DNA from: Halicephalobus mephisto
Taxonomy: Eukaryota; Nematoda; Chromadorea; Rhabditida; Panagrolaimidae
Assembly (NCBI GenBank): GCA_009193035.1
Contig: SWDT01000001.1
Location: 2,480,001 to 2,544,000 of the forward strand
Direction: 5' to 3'
DNA: 64,000 nucleotides
Shown here: in pieces, positions 60,087 to 64,000 of the stretch
Layout of the letters: each line of letters starts with the position of its first letter
Position numbering within the stretch: position 1 is the stretch's first letter
Notes under the pieces: model-generated
The model's input: the letters and a program-made list of their open reading frames with translations, nothing else
Told to the model about the DNA's origin: nothing
Databases searched by the model: none
Program-made: the position numbers and the translations under genes

Positions 60087-61705
60087 ATGAATTTCACAAA
60101 ATTTGAAGTTGACGGTGAATCGACACCAACCAAGGATTTTGTTTTCTGGATAGGCATTATTGGCCTTAGTGGTGGATGTATTGCAGAGTTGATATTAACT
60201 ATTTTCTTCTGTGTCAATGTGTTCTTCACTTCCAAGAAAAACGACCTCAATTCAGCTTACTTCCAAATTACTGTAATAGGATATATTGTTGACATTATCT
60301 CAAGTGGAAACGGGGTTATCAACCGATTTCTCGATCCGACTGATGTTAGTCTCTATGCTGGGATTACCAACTTTACTATAATGTATACAGATCTCCATAT
60401 AGGATTACTGGCAGTCCTGATGGGTATGAACAGATGTACGGCATTGGCATTTCCTTTTATTCACAAAAAGGTGAGGATCAAAGTTTCTGAAACTACTTTG
60501 AAAACGTATTTTTTCTAAAAGTTACATGGATGATATCTAATAGGGAACAATTTTCGAAATTTTTAAAATCATTTGATTTCGGTAGGCTAATGCATTATTA
60601 GTTAAGATCTTTTCAACATTTGTGAATAATTTATGTGTCACTATTAACTTTTGAGAATGGATGAAAGCTTGTAAACTCTACATAACTCTGATGTAGAAGT
60701 CTCCAGATATACCTGAATGTATTTTTAAAAGGTTAACTAGGAAATTGTCGCAAAACATCAAAACTATCACTTTCTTTATTTTCCGTATGTTCCAAAACTT
60801 TGTGCTGAGATAACATTATGACGTGGCCTGTTTCTACTTTTTGTAATCATATGACTGAGTCCAACGAAATAAGATTATCAAAATTATTATATTTGGAACA
60901 TTAAGAGAATTTAAAATTTAGTGTTGGGATAGAGACAGAAGTAATATAATAATCTGAAAACACAATAGTCGAAAATGTTACTGATGGCCTACAGTATTCC
61001 ATATTCTTTGATATTTAGGCTATCATTTCTAGCGCTTTCTCTATAGTTTAGTTTCTGTTCAACAAGAATTTTTCGAAACATCTTTTATATTAACGAGTTT
61101 ACTGAAGTAGTGTTTTCAGATCTGGGAAGGTTATCCCTTTTATGTCATCGTATTACTCTTCATCGTTGCTCCATTTGGTATAGGTTACAAGTACTTATTT
61201 GGACCTTGTTTAGTAGACTTTTGGGAACCTCATTGTGCACTGAATGTTGCCGGATTTTATTTCCTCGCTACAGTTGTCAACGTACCTCTCTGCGTTCTAA
61301 CCTTAATCGTCATACTGATCGGGATTTGCTCTCACAAGAAAGAAACTGCTTCACACTCTAATTTAAAGAAGGTCGAAAAGCGGCTTGTTTGGCAAGGTAT
61401 AAGTTCTTCTGTTCTTTTGATTTTCTATTATGCATCAAATTATGTCGGTGGAATTATCTATCAGCAACTTCCGGAAGTTGGTAACCAATTATATTCAATA
61501 TCTATTATAGTTTACGGAATACATACTTATCCAGCAATTGGGATTTTGTTTGTAGTAAGGTAGGGACTTTCTGATTTGGAATAATATTAGCTTTTTATTT
61601 TACAGCACAAATTTTCGACAACAATTCATTGCATTTTATGGATGCCGAAAGGCTCCGAAGAAGATGGGTGTTACTACTGTAATGCCCATGTCATCTCGAC
61701 GATAA
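60087..61705 (+). CDS. Nematode serpentine receptor, Srg/Srv-like
   Basis: Exons 60087-60470, 61120-61559 and 61606-61705 give 307 residues with seven hydrophobic segments. The end of TM3 reads MNRCTALAFPFIHKKIW, a hallmark of the Srg superfamily (srg, srv, srt), and the tail after TM7 begins STNFRQQF. These receptors are nematode chemosensory or developmental GPCRs. Intron 1 (60471-61119, 649 nt) is long for this window; a regulatory role is possible. The first Met gives a 30-residue extracellular N-terminus. Closest class within the superfamily is uncertain. Confidence 0.82.
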
Positions 61706-62875
61706 GTAAGAAATTCTGTAGTTCTGATTGGTTTTTAAATACAATTGTGAATTTATTATGACAAAATAAAAATCTCGGAGCTTATTGTAAGTGGTGTTAT
61801 AAGACGTTAAATCCGGCTTTACCATATGACGGAGTCGATGACATGAGCATCGAGACAGTCCGGAGAAAATTCTCACGATGTTTTATGAGACTTTAGGTAG
61901 ATTATATTGTGTCAATTATACTTGTGTTCTAATATTTGTATTATTGCTTGAAAAGCTCCGGAACCATCCTTGTCCTGTCGAATATTGTTTTCTAGCATCA
62001 GCATGAGTCACGGTGATCGCCCATGAAACTATGAGAATCGAGAATCCGCTTCTGTGTTCTGGAGACGCGCTTCATCGCTATTTGTACAGAGTGTATCAAA
62101 AAAACATCTGGAGCTTAAACTTTTTTACTAGAGGGCTAATTATTTGTAGGTAATTGAGGTATTCTAAGATCCACCTTTGGAGACCGAAATTCCTCTATGG
62201 GAGCTTAGGGTACGGTAGTTATAGCGATTTTAAGGAAATTCGCCATACAAAAGCTTTCAAGATTTCTGCCACGAACTGTTCCTCAGAAAAGTGGTTTAAA
62301 AAAGTTTTTTTTATTTTCAGAAAGTATTCGATGTAACTTGCATAAGTAAAGGATATTTCTGGATATCTGCTCTGATGAACTGTCAAAGAAACCATCAAAT
62401 TTGGTCTCAAAGAAAGTCTTCATCTTTTGCCTTTACTTACGGAGCGTCCCCGTTTTGCCGAAAAAGAATGAACTGTCTATTCCTTTTTGGCAAAGTAGGA
62501 ATGCCCCGAAAATTCAAAAACTTACAAAGGAAAGTGGGTAGAAAGATTTCTGACGAACAAAGAAGCGGTGGAGATTCCGAATAGGTTCATTGTTTTCACC
62601 TGAAAATTGAATATAAAAAATAAGCTAGTGTAAAAATAAAACGCTTAAAATAGTTCTGTAAGAATACCAAACCCAAAATTTTATTAATTTCCATATTTGT
62701 GTAATGCAAACTTTGGCAAAAAGAGACTAAATATCAATTCCTTTTCGCCCGCTCCACAATGACCCATAAACCTAAAATCCTGTTTTATTTCTTTGTATTT
62801 ATCCTATATTGATGTTTTAATATTTATTTAATGTTTTAGAACGCTTTGACTTTGATTTAAATTCCTCATTTTCAG
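61706..62875. other. Interval with no clear gene
   Basis: About 1.2 kb. Two plus-strand open frames (62154-62336 and 62375-62584) lack recognisable domains. The stretch GTGTATCAAAAAAACATC near 62091 faintly resembles a transposon end but no partner was found. Confidence 0.35.
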
Positions 62876-63180
62876 ATGCCACACATTCTCAAAAATTTGG
62901 ATGATGTCGATTATAATGGTAAGTAATTTTTATTTTATTTTTTATATAATTTACTTTTTATTTAGCACAGCGGATTGTCACAATATGAATGATTTATTAT
63001 CTAGAGGTCGCAAAAGGTTAACCCCTTTTGCGATCTCTGCTCCGATCTTGAAGAAGGCGGAAGAAGTCTCGCAAAAGCTTCTGAATTTGTCTTTAAATGT
63101 AAGTAATTAATTAATTTTTAATATTAATGATTATTTATTGTAATCTTTAATAGATAAAATATATAAACGGTTGTCCTTAA
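62876..63180 (+). CDS. Possible small protein, last exon at the edge of the foldback element
   Basis: Exons 62876-62918, 62971-63098 and 63154-63180 keep phase and would encode 65 residues, MPHILKNLDDVD..., containing a basic helix (LLSRGRKRLTPFAI) and an amphipathic helix (LKKAEEVSQKLLNL). The ATG directly follows CATTTTCAG, so it could be trans-spliced or be an internal exon of a larger gene. The third exon lies at or inside the outer end of the second foldback copy, so the real 3' end is doubtful. Family not recognised. Confidence 0.35.
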
Positions 63181-64000
63181 GGATCGAGCAAAATCGACCT
63201 GCAAGTGCATAAAACTGCGAAGTTACTCGAATTGATATGAAATTTTGTAAAACTAATAGAGATGATGAGTAATCACACAAATGGAAATTTGTTTTTCGAT
63301 TTATTCATTGGCAAGTGCTGTAGAAATTTCATGTGATCTCTTTATGAACACATATGCCCTCGATCTCTGCTTATGCCATTAATATACAAATTAGAGGCGT
63401 TATTCGTTAAGAAATGACGGCGATATATATGCGCCATGATCTGAGAGAAAGCGATTTTGGTTTTTTCCATTTTCCAATATATGTTTCATATTGTTTTACA
63501 AGTCATGCCTGTAATCATATATGGGATGGTCTAGGGGATATTTTGAGGAATTTTGGCAAAATTCGAACGTGACACGTTTTGAAAATTAAAAGCTAGAAAA
63601 ATTCTAAAAAGCGCGTTACGTTACGCCATCGAAATTTTTATATGAAGAAGAAATTTTAAATCGGAAAAATTAAAAAACCGCGCAAAAAATAATAAAAAAC
63701 AAAAAGTTGATTGTAAAGTGAAACAGTTTTAAGCCAAACATCCCAAAATTTAAACAATCATATTTGTAGATCATTCCTATGGTTCCTGCAACAAAAATTC
63801 ATGCACATAATTTTGTTTGAAATTGAAAGGAAACTTTTCGCTGCAGGACTCTTGGGAACCTACCGTAAAGTGGTTTTTTAGATTACAACATTTGTTTCGA
63901 AACGTCCATTGTTGCGTGGTTTTCTTTGTTTTTTTATTATTTTTTCTATAATTTTTTGCGTTGTTTGATTTGAATTTTTCTCCTGATATATAAATTTCGA
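63160..64000. repeat. Foldback element, copy 2, truncated by window end
   Basis: Sequence from about 63170 matches the left arm of copy 1 throughout (for example CTTAAGGATCGAG, the CATTGGCAAGTG region, TTTTGAAAATTAAAAGCTAGAAAAATTCTAAAA and TTTTTATATGAAGAAG). The central part (63770-63880) carries ATTCCTATGGTTCCTGC and ACCTACCGTAAAGTGG; copy 1 has the same blocks in its spacer/right arm, in the opposite orientation. From about 63920 the sequence turns back as the reverse complement of the segment around 63630-63700, so the right arm begins before the window ends. Therefore this copy also has two inverted arms. Confidence 0.7.

Noticed and set aside
62080..62110. GTGTATCAAAAAAAC resembling a mariner-type end.
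   Set aside because: No inverted partner, TA duplication or transposase fragment nearby.

Overview
The window looks like nuclear DNA from a nematode. Three observations support this. Nearly every gene is broken by very short GT-AG introns, most of them 40-49 nt with ...TTTCAG or TTTTAG acceptors. Several gene families are typical of nematodes: a CED-4-like NB-ARC protein without WD40 repeats, an EGL-15-like FGF receptor, a Srg/Srv-type chemoreceptor and a FAT-type delta-9 desaturase. Many start codons also sit just after an intron-like acceptor, as expected for trans-splicing or short 5' UTR introns. Species cannot be assigned. I rebuilt exon-intron models by hand; all multi-exon models keep the reading frame across their junctions, but none has transcript support.

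Layout. 0-8 kb: 3' part of an unrecognised helical protein (+), a CED-4-like protein (-), a tachykinin-type GPCR (-) and a delta-9 desaturase (-). 8-19 kb: a large unrecognised coiled-coil protein (-), Bicaudal-D (-) and a type II membrane protein (-). 19-30 kb: a TTLL4-type tubulin polyglutamylase (+), a CUB/LDLa membrane protein (+), a long WH2-domain protein (+) and Tousled-like kinase (-). 30-36 kb: a small possible membrane protein (-), then a repeat island. 36-46 kb: two receptor tyrosine kinases in tandem (+), an FGF receptor and a Met-like receptor with Sema/PSI/IPT-type ectodomain. 48-58 kb: a Tudor-like protein (-), a dimethylargininase-like amidinotransferase (+), NDR kinase SAX-1 (-), PDCD4 with two MA3 domains (+) and a cathepsin D-like aspartic protease (+). 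60-64 kb: a chemoreceptor (+), a doubtful small gene and a second copy of the repeat.

The genes do not form one pathway. Several act on the cytoskeleton or neuronal shape (BicD, TTLL4, WH2 protein, SAX-1), several in signalling (three receptors plus the chemoreceptor), two in metabolism or digestion. The desaturase and the protease are the likeliest intestinal genes; the protease has an ACTGATAAG GATA-type site and a TATA box upstream.

The most interesting signals are: (1) a long-inverted-repeat (foldback) element at about 32.4-35.2 kb, with a second, window-truncated copy at 63.2-64.0 kb; (2) a piggyBac element nested in one arm of the first copy, with perfect 12-bp ends, TTAA on both sides, palindromic subterminal repeats, and a transposase remnant that keeps both protein ends but has lost the catalytic core; (3) a CED-4-like gene that lacks the CARD and has changed Walker B and sensor residues.
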